A stretch of 64,000 nucleotides of DNA from Nannocystis sp. Lineage in GTDB: Bacteria > Myxococcota_A > Polyangia > Nannocystales > Nannocystaceae. The stretch is from the NCBI RefSeq assembly GCF_016714285.1, contig NZ_JADJNN010000015.1, positions 1 through 64,000 on the forward strand. Reading direction: 5' to 3'. A program made the position numbers and the translations under genes. This document shows positions 52,466 to 61,063 of this stretch, piece after piece; positions within the stretch are counted from its first letter, which is position 1; every line of letters starts with the position of its first letter. The notes beneath the pieces were generated by a model, which ran no database searches, had not been told where the DNA came from, and saw nothing but the letters and a program-made list of their open reading frames with translations.

Positions 52466-53921
52466 GTGAGCCTGCCGCCAGAGACGCGAACCTGCGAGGG
52501 CAGCCCGGGCGCCGCCGCAGCCCCGTGGTCCTGTCGCCTGACCATCGTCTACCCGCCCGAGCTGCGCGCCGCGATCGACCTCGACGAGTCACCGCGGATC
52601 GTGGGTCGTCAGGCCGACCCACCGCTCGGCATCGGCGTCGCCCACAGCACCGTCTCGCGCCGCCACCTCGAGCTGCGCTGGGACGCCAGGGTCAGCCGCC
52701 ACACCGCCCGCGACCTCGGCTCGCGCAACGGCTCGCAGATCCACGGCACCCCGCTCGCCGCGATCCCCCGCGTCCTCGACGACAACGCCGTGCTCCGCTT
52801 CGGCGACATCCTCGCCGTTTATGAGCGCCAGCGCGGCCCGGTCCACGACGGCCCCGCGGCCCTGCGCGCCGCCATCCCCGGCGACGCCCTCTCCATCCAG
52901 GCCTTCCGCGCCGCCCTCGCCCGCGCCGCCCTCGACCCCGCGCCCGCGCTGATCATCGGCGAGAGCGGCAGCGGCAAGGAGCGCAGCGCCGCCGAGCTGC
53001 ACCGCCTCAGCGGCCGCAGCGGCCCGCTCGTCACCCTCAACTGCGCCGCCCTCAGCCCACAGCTGATCGAGAGCCAGCTGTTCGGCCACCAGCGCGGCGC
53101 CTTCACCGGCGCCACCACGGCCCAGCCCGGCCTGTTCCGCGCCGCCGACGGCGGCACCCTCTTCCTCGACGAGATCGGCGAGCTCCCGCTGGACCTCCAG
53201 CCCAAGCTCCTGCGCGCGATCGAGTCCGGGGAGATCCTGCCGCTCGGCGCCACCCAGCACCAGCGCGTCCAGGTCCGGGTCGTCGCCGCCACCAACCGCG
53301 TCCTCGCCGACGAGGTCGAGGCCGGCCGCTTCCGTCGCGACCTCTACGCCCGCCTCGCCCTGTGGGAGCTGCAGCTCCCGCCGCTCGCCCGCCGCCGCGT
53401 CGACATCCTCCCGTGGCTCGATCGCCTCGCCCTCGACTGGAGCGCCGCCCGCGGCCTCGCCCGCCCGCCGCGCCAGGAGCTGACCCCGAGCGCCGCCGCC
53501 GCGATCCTCCGCCCGCGCTGGCCCGAGAACCTGCGCGGCCTCCTGCGCCTCGTCCACGAGCTCGCCCACCACAGCGACGGCCCGCTCCGCCTCGAGTCCT
53601 TGCCCGCGTGGCTGCAGAGCGACGTCGCCACGGTCGCTGGGGTCGCTGGCGGTCGCTGCGGTCGCTGGAGTCGCTGGCCTCGCTGACCCCACTGGCGTCG
53701 CTGGCCGCGACGAAGCAGCGAGGCCCGCCGTCCGCGAGCCCGCGCCAGAGCCCGTGCGTGAGCTGCGACCGCGGCCCAGCCGCAGCGAGTTGATCGCCGC
53801 CCTGGTCGCCAACGACTGGAACCTCAGCGCCACCGCCCGCGCCTACGAGCGCGACCGCAAGCAGATCAGCCGCTGGATCGCGATGTACGACATCGAGACC
53901 CCGCGCCCCGCCGACGAGTGA
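52466..53921 (+). CDS. FHA-domain sigma-54-dependent transcriptional activator (frameshift in a repeat linker)
   Basis: An N-terminal FHA phosphothreonine-binding domain (IVGRQADPP, STVSRRHLELRW, DLGSRNGSQIHG) replaces the usual receiver domain. The AAA+ domain has Walker A GESGSGKE, the sigma-54 contact loop GAFTGA, Walker B LFLDEIGELP and RFRRDLYARLALW. A C-terminal Fis-type helix-turn-helix (NLSATARAYERDRKQISRW) follows. Between them, a 9-bp tandem repeat encodes a VAG linker; a single extra C at 53650 puts the DNA-binding domain out of frame. GTG 52466 is chosen as start. Kinase-controlled FHA activators are known in Myxococcus. Confidence 0.87.
53632..53704 (+). repeat. Degenerate 9-bp tandem repeat coding a VAG linker
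   Basis: Eight units of consensus GGTCGCTGG, separated after the second unit by a lone C at 53650. In frame, the units encode VAG tripeptides between the AAA+ and DNA-binding domains. The extra base is the only break in the activator gene. Slippage in the cell or a consensus error are both possible. Confidence 0.75.
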
Positions 53922-54029
53922 CAGCAGCAGGCGCAGACAGGCCGCGCGCGCCCGCGTGATCTGTACGCCCGCAACGCCGCTTGATAGCTTGGTCGGCGAC
54001 TCCTGTTACCGGGTCGTTTGGAGATGGCG

Positions 54030-56276
54030 ATGAAAATTCGAAGTGGCGTCCTTGGGCTCATCTCTTGCTCGTCCCTCACGCTCGCCGCCTGCGGCGACGA
54101 CGGCGGCACGCCCACCGGCGGCACCCTCGGCGGCACCGGCGAGGCAACCGTCGGCGGCACCGCCGGCTCCACCGGCACCGCCAGCACACCGACCTCGAGC
54201 CCGACCAGCGGCAACCCCGGCAGCGCCACCGACGCCACCGCGAGCGGCAGCTCCAACAGCGCCACCGACGCCAGCAGTGACCCCGGCACCACCGACCCCA
54301 CGAGCCCCGGCACCACCGCCGGCACCAGCACCGGCGCCGTCGACCCGAGCGCCGGCACCACCGTCGACCCCAGTGACGGCACCACACTCGACCCGAGCGC
54401 CGGCAGCTCCGGCACCACCGGCCTCGGCGACGACCCGATCGTCTCCGTCGCGATCGAGCCGCAGGACCCCGTGGTCGAGGTGATCAACGGCCTGATCCCC
54501 CCGGCCCTCGACTTCAAGGCGATCGCTACCACCGAGATGGGCGCCAAGTTCGAGGTCGACGGCGCGTGGACCTGGGGCCGCCCCGACGCCGCCGTGATGA
54601 ACGGCGGCAACGGCGTGTTCAAGGCCACCGGCCAGGTCGGCGCCAAGGACATCGTCGGCTTCAAGTTCGCCAACCTCCAGGCCGAGACCAGCGCCACCGT
54701 CAAGCTCCACGACACCATCGAGCCCGCGCCCGTCGACCCCGCGATCAAAGACAAGCTCGCCGGACCCGCGGTGCCCGACGCGAACATGACGATCGTCTAC
54801 CCCTACAACAAGACCGTGTTCCCGCGCGGCCTCACCGGCCCCACCGTGCAGTGGAACGGCACCCTCGCCCCCGACATCTTCTACATCCACCTCACCAGCG
54901 CGACCTACGAGCTCGAGTGGTGGGGCGCCGTCCCACCCAAGTCGCGCTGGGACTTCCCGGTCAAGCCCAACGCGATCTGGCCCAAGCTCACCGCCTCCAA
55001 CGACGGCGCGGTCGACATGGAGATCAAGCGCTACAGCAACAACGTCGTCTCCACCACCAAGACCCAGACCTGGTTCATCGCCCCCGCCAACCTCGCCGGC
55101 ACCGTCTACTACTGGGAGATCAACAACGGCAAGGTCGTGCGCCTGCCGGTCGGCGCCAGCAAGCCCGAGAAGTTCCTCGAGGAGAAGCAGAACACCTGCA
55201 TCGCCTGCCACAGCGTCTCCGCCGACGGCTCCACCCTGTCCGCCAGCTACGCCGGCGGCTGGAGCCCCTGGGCCACCTGGAAGGTCGCCGACGGCAAGCA
55301 GAAGTACTACTCCAACACCGCCTCCGGCTTCACCGCGATCGCCCCCAACGGCTCGCACATCGTCTGGGGCCACTGGTCCGACGGCGCCTTCAACACCACC
55401 GGCCGCCTCACCCTCAGCACCTTCGACACCACCAAGCCGCTCGCCTACCTCGACCCGCCGCCCGACGGCATCGGCGGCGGCGCACCCAGCCACCCCGCGT
55501 GGTCCCCCGACTCCAGCAAGATCGCCTTCGCCGTGCGCACCAACGGCAACGGCCTCGACTTCACCGCGTCGACCCTCTGGATCACCAACGTCGACCTGAT
55601 GAACCAGACCTTCACCAACATCAAGAAGATCGTCGACGCCACCCCCGGTCGCCCGACCACCACCTTCCCCACCTTCCTCCCCGACAGCAACTGGCTCGCG
55701 TTCGAGCGCGCCACCCAGGCCCGCACCCGCGGCGCCGCCGGCGAGCTCTATCTCACCGACAGCAACGGCGCCACCGTGCTCACCCTCGAGGCCGCGAACG
55801 GCAAGTACTACCTCAGCGACGCCCAGGCCGCGACCAGCTACGAGCCCACCTTCCTGCCCGTCGCCGTCGGCGGCTACGCCTGGCTCGTCTTCGGCAGCGA
55901 GCGCATGTACGGCAACACGCTCGAGGACCAGAACGTCAACACCCGCAAGAAGCAGCTGTGGGTCGCCGCGATCAACCTGAACCCGAAGCCCGGCGAGGAC
56001 CCCAGCCACCCCGCCTTCTGGCTCCCCGGCCAGGAGCTCAACAACCAGAACATGCGCGGCTCCTGGGCCCTCTCGCCCTGCAAGGCCGACGGCGGCAGCT
56101 GCTCCGCCGGCTTCGAGTGCTGCGCCGGCTACTGCTACGGCCAGCCCGCCACCTGCCACGACCAGCCGCTCGACAACTGCTCGCACCTCACCGAAAAGTG
56201 CGACAGCAACGCCGACTGCTGCGCCGGCGAAAACACCGAGTGCATCGGCGGCTTCTGCAGCTTCGTGCCCAACTGA
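54030..56276 (+). CDS. Lipoprotein with haem c motif and PD40-like propeller
   Basis: A 748-residue lipoprotein: signal SCSSLTLAACGDDGG, a long Thr/Gly/Ser-rich linker to about residue 140, an Ig-like region, then a CIACHSVSADGS haem c site near residue 392, WD40-like PD40 strands (HPAWSPDSSKIAFAV, FPTFLPDSNWLAFE, YEPTFLPVAVGGYAWLVF) and a C-terminal Cys-rich tail (FECCAGYCYGQPATC, NADCCAGENTEC). The CxxCH suggests an electron-transfer or oxidative role on the surface. GGAG six bases before ATG 54030 decides the start over TTG 54018 and ATG 54024. Intact. Confidence 0.84.
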   Translation: MKIRSGVLGLISCSSLTLAACGDDGGTPTGGTLGGTGEATVGGTAGSTGTASTPTSSPTSGNPGSATDATASGSSNSATDASSDPGTTDPTSPGTTAGTSTGAVDPSAGTTVDPSDGTTLDPSAGSSGTTGLGDDPIVSVAIEPQDPVVEVINGLIPPALDFKAIATTEMGAKFEVDGAWTWGRPDAAVMNGGNGVFKATGQVGAKDIVGFKFANLQAETSATVKLHDTIEPAPVDPAIKDKLAGPAVPDANMTIVYPYNKTVFPRGLTGPTVQWNGTLAPDIFYIHLTSATYELEWWGAVPPKSRWDFPVKPNAIWPKLTASNDGAVDMEIKRYSNNVVSTTKTQTWFIAPANLAGTVYYWEINNGKVVRLPVGASKPEKFLEEKQNTCIACHSVSADGSTLSASYAGGWSPWATWKVADGKQKYYSNTASGFTAIAPNGSHIVWGHWSDGAFNTTGRLTLSTFDTTKPLAYLDPPPDGIGGGAPSHPAWSPDSSKIAFAVRTNGNGLDFTASTLWITNVDLMNQTFTNIKKIVDATPGRPTTTFPTFLPDSNWLAFERATQARTRGAAGELYLTDSNGATVLTLEAANGKYYLSDAQAATSYEPTFLPVAVGGYAWLVFGSERMYGNTLEDQNVNTRKKQLWVAAINLNPKPGEDPSHPAFWLPGQELNNQNMRGSWALSPCKADGGSCSAGFECCAGYCYGQPATCHDQPLDNCSHLTEKCDSNADCCAGENTECIGGFCSFVPN

Positions 56277-56300
56277 GGAGCTGAGCTCGCGCGCCCGTCA

Positions 56301-56363
56301 GCGCCTGGTCGCCGCCCAACTCCGATGGCGCAGCGCGAGGCCCCCGTGTGCCCTCGCGCGCCC
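56301..56363. repeat. Copy of an intergenic repeat also found at 57745-57875
   Basis: About 63 bases from GCGCCTGGT through CCGCCCAACTCCGATGGCGC to CCCTCGCGCG match the segment after the next gene almost base for base, including the 3' flank that there precedes the MATE start. It lies between two lipoprotein genes. Confidence 0.7.
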
Positions 56364-56447
56364 GCGCGCCTGTCCCCTCGCGCCCCCGCGCCCCGCCACG
56401 CCAACCAGGACTGGTCAAGCGAGGGCCCGGCGGCGCATCGTCATCCC

Positions 56448-57755
56448 ATGTCCAGAACATGGTTTTCGATGGTGTGCGGCGCGACCCTCTGGCTCGTGGC
56501 CTGCGGTGACAGCGGCAGCAACACCAGCAGCCTCTTCACCACCGCACCGCCGACCACGATGTCCGCCAGCGACACCGCCGAGGCCACGACCACCGCCAAC
56601 CCGACCTCCGGCCCCGCCACGGACACGAACACACCGACCACCGCCGCCGCGACCACCACCGCCGAGACCACCGCCGCCACCGCGACCACCGGCCCGGGCA
56701 GCGAGACCGCGACCACCGAGCCCGGCTCCACCGGCACCCCCGCGAGCTGCGGCGACGGCGTCCTCGACCCCGGCGAGGACTGCGACGACGGCAACATGGT
56801 CGACACCGACGCCTGCACCAACGCCTGCACCAAGGCCGCCTGCGGCGACGGCATCGTCGAGGAGGGCGTCGAGGGCTGCGACGACGGCAACCTGGTCGAC
56901 GGCGACGGCTGCACCGCCATGTGCGCCTCCGAGTCCTGCGGCGACGGCAAGGTCCAGGGGATGGAGGCCTGCGACGACGGCAACAAGGACGACACCGACG
57001 CCTGCACCAGCATGTGCCAGGCCGCCAAGTGCGGCGACGGCTTCATCCAGAAGAACGTCGAGCAGTGCGACGACAAGGCCGAGAGCGTCACCTGCGACGC
57101 CGACTGCACCCCCGTCGCCTGCGGCGACTCGGTCGTCAACAAGACCGCGATGGAGGCCTGCGACGACGGCAACATGGTCGACACCGACGCCTGCACCAAG
57201 ACCTGCAAGGCCGCCAAGTGCGGCGACGGCATCGTCCAGGCCGGCGTCGAGGACTGCGACGACGGCAACATGGTCGACAACGACACCTGCACCAACCTGT
57301 GCAAGGCCAACGGCTGCATGCCCAACGGCCAGCGCGCCCCGCTCAACACGCTCAACAAGGACACCGCCAGCGGCTGCTGGAGCGGCAACCCCTGCGACAA
57401 CGACCAGTTCGTGTTCCAGCAGAGCGACGGCCAGAACTTCCAGGCCTTCAACCAGTCGATCAGCTGCACCGGCGCCTCGACCTGCGTCGCCAACGTCGGC
57501 ATCGGCACCTACGTCGACGGCTTCGTGTGCGCCGGCCGCTGGGACGTCCTGTGCGACGGCTTCATGCTCGGCACCATCGACACCCTCGGCAAGCCCTGCA
57601 CCGGCTCGTCGATGACCAATGGCTGCAAGATCAGCTTCACCCCGCGCAAGTGCGCCGAGATCGAGCTGCGCGCCGCCCAGGACAACGACGGCACCTCCAA
57701 CTGCTGCGGCGGCCAGTCCCCCGACTCGATGCTCGTGGCCTTCAGCGCCTGGTAG
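56448..57755 (+). CDS. DUF4215-repeat lipoprotein
   Basis: A 435-residue lipoprotein: signal ending LVACGDSG, a Thr-rich linker (runs of TTAAATTT type) and six DUF4215 modules (CGDGVLDPGEDCDDGNM, CGDGIVEEGVEGCDDGN and relatives). The C-terminal 140 residues form a separate Cys-containing domain with NKDTASGCWSGNPCDNDQF and CCGGQSPDSMLVAFSAW at the end. The last codons and the following bases are duplicated in tandem. ATG 56448 begins the signal; the longer frame upstream overlaps the intergenic repeat and is rejected. Probably surface-exposed; ligand unknown. Confidence 0.83.
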   Translation: MSRTWFSMVCGATLWLVACGDSGSNTSSLFTTAPPTTMSASDTAEATTTANPTSGPATDTNTPTTAAATTTAETTAATATTGPGSETATTEPGSTGTPASCGDGVLDPGEDCDDGNMVDTDACTNACTKAACGDGIVEEGVEGCDDGNLVDGDGCTAMCASESCGDGKVQGMEACDDGNKDDTDACTSMCQAAKCGDGFIQKNVEQCDDKAESVTCDADCTPVACGDSVVNKTAMEACDDGNMVDTDACTKTCKAAKCGDGIVQAGVEDCDDGNMVDNDTCTNLCKANGCMPNGQRAPLNTLNKDTASGCWSGNPCDNDQFVFQQSDGQNFQAFNQSISCTGASTCVANVGIGTYVDGFVCAGRWDVLCDGFMLGTIDTLGKPCTGSSMTNGCKISFTPRKCAEIELRAAQDNDGTSNCCGGQSPDSMLVAFSAW

Positions 57756-57851
57756 CCGCCCAACTCCGATGGCGCAGCGCGAGGCCCCCGACTCGATGCT
57801 CGTGGCCTTGCGCGCCTGGTAGCCGCCCAACTCCGATGGCGCGGCGCGAGG
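57718..57851. repeat. 67-bp tandem duplication at the end of the DUF4215 gene
   Basis: Two adjacent units with a 67-base period differ at only a few positions. The first contains the last codons and stop of the lipoprotein gene (SMLVAFSAW), the second a near copy (SMLVALRAW and stop). The unit's second half also occurs at 56301-56363. Confidence 0.8.
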
Positions 57852-57876
57852 CCCCCGTGTACCCTCGCGCGCCCCG

Positions 57877-59244
57877 ATGACCGCCGGCCTCCGTCAACTC
57901 CTGATCCTGGCCTGGCCGATCGTGCTCGCGCGATCGGCCCAGGCCGCGATCGGCTTCGCCGACGCCGCGATGATCGCCCACCTCGGCGAGGACGCACTCG
58001 CGGCCACCACCACCGGCGCCCTCAACACCTTCGGCCTGATGATCCTGCCGATGGGCATCGTGTTCATCGTCCAGAGCTTCGCCGCCCAGCTGGTCGGCCA
58101 GCGTGACCTCGGCGGCGCCCGCCGCTACGCCTGGTACGGCCTCCTCCTCGCCGGCCTCACCCAGCTGCTCGCCCTCGCCGCGATCCCCCTGGTCGCCGCC
58201 GCGATCGGCCAGCTCAGCTACACCCCCGCCGTCCAGACCCTGATGATCAGCTACATCAGCGTCCGCCTGCTCGGCATCGGCGCCGCCGTCGGCATCGAGG
58301 CGCTCGGCAACTGGTACGGCGGCCTCGGCGACACCCGCCTGTCCCTGCTCGCCAACGTCACGGCGATGCTCGTCAACATCGGCCTCAACTGGGTCCTCAT
58401 CTACGGCCACCTCGGCTTCGCCCCGATGGGCGTCGAGGGGGCCGCGATCGCCAGCGTGATCGCCACCTGGCTCGGCTTCGCCGTCGTCGCCCTCGTGTTC
58501 GCCCGCGGCTACATGCCGGGCGTCAAGCTCCCCGCGGTCCCCGGCGCCGGCCGCCTGCGCTGGCCCGAGTTCACCCGCATGCTCCGCTTCGGCCTGCCCA
58601 ACGGCCTCAACTGGTTCCTCGAGTTCTCCGCCTTCCTCATCTTCATCAACGTCATCTTCGCCGACCTCGGCACCGTCGCCGTCGCCGCCCTGATGGTCGT
58701 CTTCCAGGTCAACAGCATCTCCTTCATGCCCGCCTTCGGCCTCTCCTCCGCCGGGGCGATCCTCGTCGGCCAGGCGATCGGCGCCGGCAAGCACGACCTC
58801 GTCCCCGCGATCGTCCGCCGCACCGCCATGGTCGCCGCCTCCTGGCAGGGCCTGGTCGGCGTGTTCTACTTCAGCCTCCCCGTCCCGATCATGGCCCTGT
58901 TCGCCGAGGACGAGCTCCAGGCCTCCGAGCTCGCCCGCCTCGGCGCCGTCCTGCTCGCCATCTCCGCCGCCTGGCAGCTGTTCGACGCCGCCGTCATGAC
59001 CCTCAGCGAGGCCCTGCGCGCCGCTGGCGACACCGCCTGGGTCCTGTGGGCCCGCGTCGGCCTCGCCTGGGCGGTCTGGCTGCCGCTCTCGTTCTGGGTG
59101 ATCCACGGCCTCGGCGGCGGGCCCCCGGCGGCGACCGCCTGCATGGTCGTGTACTTCGCCGCCCTCAGCGTCGCCGTCTTCTGGCGCTTCCGCAGCGGCG
59201 CCTGGCGCCACATCAACCTCACCGGGCATCCGCAGCTGGCCTGA
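57877..59244 (+). CDS. MATE-family efflux transporter
   Basis: A 455-residue membrane protein with twelve predicted helices and MATE features: LILAWPIVLARSAQAAIGFADAAMIAHLG at the N-terminus, LNWVLIYGHLGFAPMGVEGAAIAS in the middle, and the second half repeating the fold (SSAGAILVGQAIGAGK). MATE proteins export drugs or metabolites using Na+ or H+ gradients; the substrate is unknown. The start follows the repeat copy by a few bases, so its leader is repeat-derived. Intact, of normal length. Confidence 0.92.
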   Translation: MTAGLRQLLILAWPIVLARSAQAAIGFADAAMIAHLGEDALAATTTGALNTFGLMILPMGIVFIVQSFAAQLVGQRDLGGARRYAWYGLLLAGLTQLLALAAIPLVAAAIGQLSYTPAVQTLMISYISVRLLGIGAAVGIEALGNWYGGLGDTRLSLLANVTAMLVNIGLNWVLIYGHLGFAPMGVEGAAIASVIATWLGFAVVALVFARGYMPGVKLPAVPGAGRLRWPEFTRMLRFGLPNGLNWFLEFSAFLIFINVIFADLGTVAVAALMVVFQVNSISFMPAFGLSSAGAILVGQAIGAGKHDLVPAIVRRTAMVAASWQGLVGVFYFSLPVPIMALFAEDELQASELARLGAVLLAISAAWQLFDAAVMTLSEALRAAGDTAWVLWARVGLAWAVWLPLSFWVIHGLGGGPPAATACMVVYFAALSVAVFWRFRSGAWRHINLTGHPQLA

Positions 59245-59256
59245 GCCTCGCGGCCC

Positions 59257-59392
59257 GCTCACACAACGAGGGGCTCGCTCGCACAACGCGGGGCGAGGCG
59301 CTCGCACACCACGGAAGCTCTCGCGCACAACGCGGGGGCGAGGCGCTCTCGCACAACGCGGGGCGAGGCGCTCTCGCACAACGCGGGGCGAG
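59257..59392. repeat. Tandem array of about five 25-bp units
   Basis: The consensus CTCTCGCACAACGCGGGGCG recurs with roughly 25-base spacing, one unit truncated. The last unit runs directly into the inverted-repeat arm. A weaker relative (CGCGGGGCGTGTCT, minus strand) lies beyond the right arm. Confidence 0.8.
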
Positions 59393-59627
59393 ACTATCTG
59401 GGTCCGGCGGGGGAGGGGCCATCGCTGCGGGTCCCTCGCGACGGCGGCCCCTCCCGTCGAGCCAGGTGCTCGGCGCCCCGGGCTCCGTGTTCACCCTGTC
59501 ATCCGCGATCCCCGTCGGTGTCTCAAGGACGAGGCGCCTGCGCGCCCGCCTCGCCGGGTCCCTCCGCCTGCGTCCCCCGCGTTGGCCCCTCTCCCGCCGG
59601 GCGCACATCGTCGGCGCCCCGCTTATC
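59381..59627 (+). repeat. Left arm of a 247-bp inverted repeat
   Basis: From CGCGGGGCGAGACTATCTGG to GGCGCCCCGCTTATC this arm aligns over its whole length, with scattered mismatches and no large gap, to the reverse complement of 60754-61002. It faces the low-GC gene from the left. Confidence 0.88.
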
Positions 59628-59788
59628 TCCGTGCCGAGATTCTCGTACTACCGCGAAAGATCCGGCAGCAGCACATGTATGGCGAAGCCGCTCTGGTCAG
59701 CGGTTGACGGCGTTCGTTGCGCGCTCTCTCGCACACAATGCTCACTTGACGTCGCCTCCCCGATTTACGATGCTGAACGAGGTACCCA

Positions 59789-60694
59789 GTGTCCGAAACC
59801 ACACATAACCTGAATGCAAGGAGATCAGTCCGTCTTATTGTGTACACAGCGGCTTGGTGGCTACTCCAGTCGGCTTGTGGTCCCAAGTCGTCCGCAACGT
59901 CAGCTTCTGAAGCGTCCTCCGCACCTGCACCGATAACATCCACGGCAACGGAGGAACACACGTCGACGACTGGGGATGTCCCGACGTCGGGCAACCCCAC
60001 GATGATGACGACGCCGGCCACGGATTCAGACGACGGGACGATGAGTAGCAGTGACGGCTCCACAACAACGGATAACCCCTTCTTCCCAGATGAGTGCATG
60101 TCACCAGGGCGAGTCTGTCGTTCAGGCTTCAAGTGCGTCCCATACGGTCCTAATCCTGAGAATCAGGGGTGTTTTCCTGTTCCAAGAGATCCTGACGCAG
60201 TGAGAGAACCCTGCAGTATCTTGCAGTATGAGAACGGCGTCCTGAGCGCGCTTGATTCGTGTGATGCCTTTTCCATCTGTTTCAATGGGCAATGTTCGCC
60301 GATCTGCACGATGCCTGAATTGTCATGCCCCGAAGGATTTAGTCAGTGCTTCATCAATCCTCCGTTGGAGGTGTGCATTCCCTTCTGCGATCCCCTGAAT
60401 GAAGACTGTGGTCCAGGAAGAGAATGCACGTTTGTATCGTCGTATTTTTCCTGTGGCCCATCTGGAGCGGATAAAACTCTCTGGGAAGAGTGTAGCGGCA
60501 GTAACGACTGCTCGCCTGGGGAGGTCTGCAGCCCGGCGGCGTTGGCCAACGAATGTATGGGTTTGGAGTGCTGTAATCAGCTTTGTGCCCTTGATACAGG
60601 TCTATGCCCCGGAGTTCAGCAGGAGTGCGTTCCGTTCTTTATGAACGGCGAGGGGGCTCCAGAGTACGATAATCTGGGGATCTGCTCGACTTAA
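59789..60694 (+). CDS. Cys-rich lipoprotein of atypical, low-GC composition
   Basis: A 301-residue lipoprotein (signal AAWWLLQSACGPK) with a Ser/Thr linker to about residue 100 and some 20 Cys in EGF- or DUF4215-like spacing (CRSGFKCVPYGPNPENQGC, CDPLNEDCGPGREC, NDCSPGEVC). Unlike every other gene here it is only about half G+C, with many A/T third positions. Together with the 247-bp inverted repeats on both sides this points to recent acquisition as a unit. The start is GTG 59789; no strong ribosome-binding site is seen. The protein plan (lipobox, linker, Cys domain) is nonetheless like its neighbours, so the donor may be a related but lower-GC bacterium. Confidence 0.78.
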   Translation: MSETTHNLNARRSVRLIVYTAAWWLLQSACGPKSSATSASEASSAPAPITSTATEEHTSTTGDVPTSGNPTMMTTPATDSDDGTMSSSDGSTTTDNPFFPDECMSPGRVCRSGFKCVPYGPNPENQGCFPVPRDPDAVREPCSILQYENGVLSALDSCDAFSICFNGQCSPICTMPELSCPEGFSQCFINPPLEVCIPFCDPLNEDCGPGRECTFVSSYFSCGPSGADKTLWEECSGSNDCSPGEVCSPAALANECMGLECCNQLCALDTGLCPGVQQECVPFFMNGEGAPEYDNLGICST

Positions 60695-60753
60695 CACTGC
60701 ACGCACCGCGTTCTGCCCGCATGCGTACGCCCGCGCGACCGCTCCCGTGCATG

Positions 60754-61002
60754 GATAAGCGGGGCGCCGACGATATCCACTCCGGCGGGAGAGGGGCCGT
60801 CGCGGGGGACGCAGGCGGAGGGTCCTGGCGAGGTAGGCGCGCAGGCGCGTCAACATCGAGAAGCCGACGCCGTGTGCGAATGACAGGGTGAGCACGGAGC
60901 CCACGAGCGCCGAGCACCTGCCTCGACGGGAGGCGCCGCCGTCGCGAGGGACCCGCAGTCGGCGGCCCCTCCTCCGCCGGGCCCAGATAGCCTCGCCCCG
61001 CG
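60754..61002 (-). repeat. Right arm of a 247-bp inverted repeat
   Basis: The reverse complement of this segment matches 59381-59627 from end to end, including TATCTGGG, GCGGGTCCCTCGCGACGGCG, CCTCCGCCTGCGTCCCCCGCG and GTCGGCGCCCCGCTTATC. It lies between the stop of the low-GC gene and the end of meaB. No transposase or recombinase is encoded between the arms. Confidence 0.88.
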
Positions 61003-61063
61003 CTCTTCAGACACGCCCCGCGTCTCCGGACACGACCCGACCTACACGAACGCAGGCCGAGCC

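Larger units (their letters stand above)
59245..59788. other. Repeat-rich intergenic region left of the low-GC lipoprotein gene
   Basis: No gene is supportable. The stretch consists of a 25-bp tandem array (59257-59392), the left arm of an inverted repeat (59381-59627) and about 160 bases of lower-GC DNA with TTGACG at 59746-59751, a possible -35 element for the following gene without a clear -10. Confidence 0.6.

Noticed and set aside
59703..59771. Sigma-70 promoter for the low-GC gene (TTGACG elements)
   Set aside because: Neither TTGACG has a -10 box at acceptable spacing, so I did not annotate it as a promoter.
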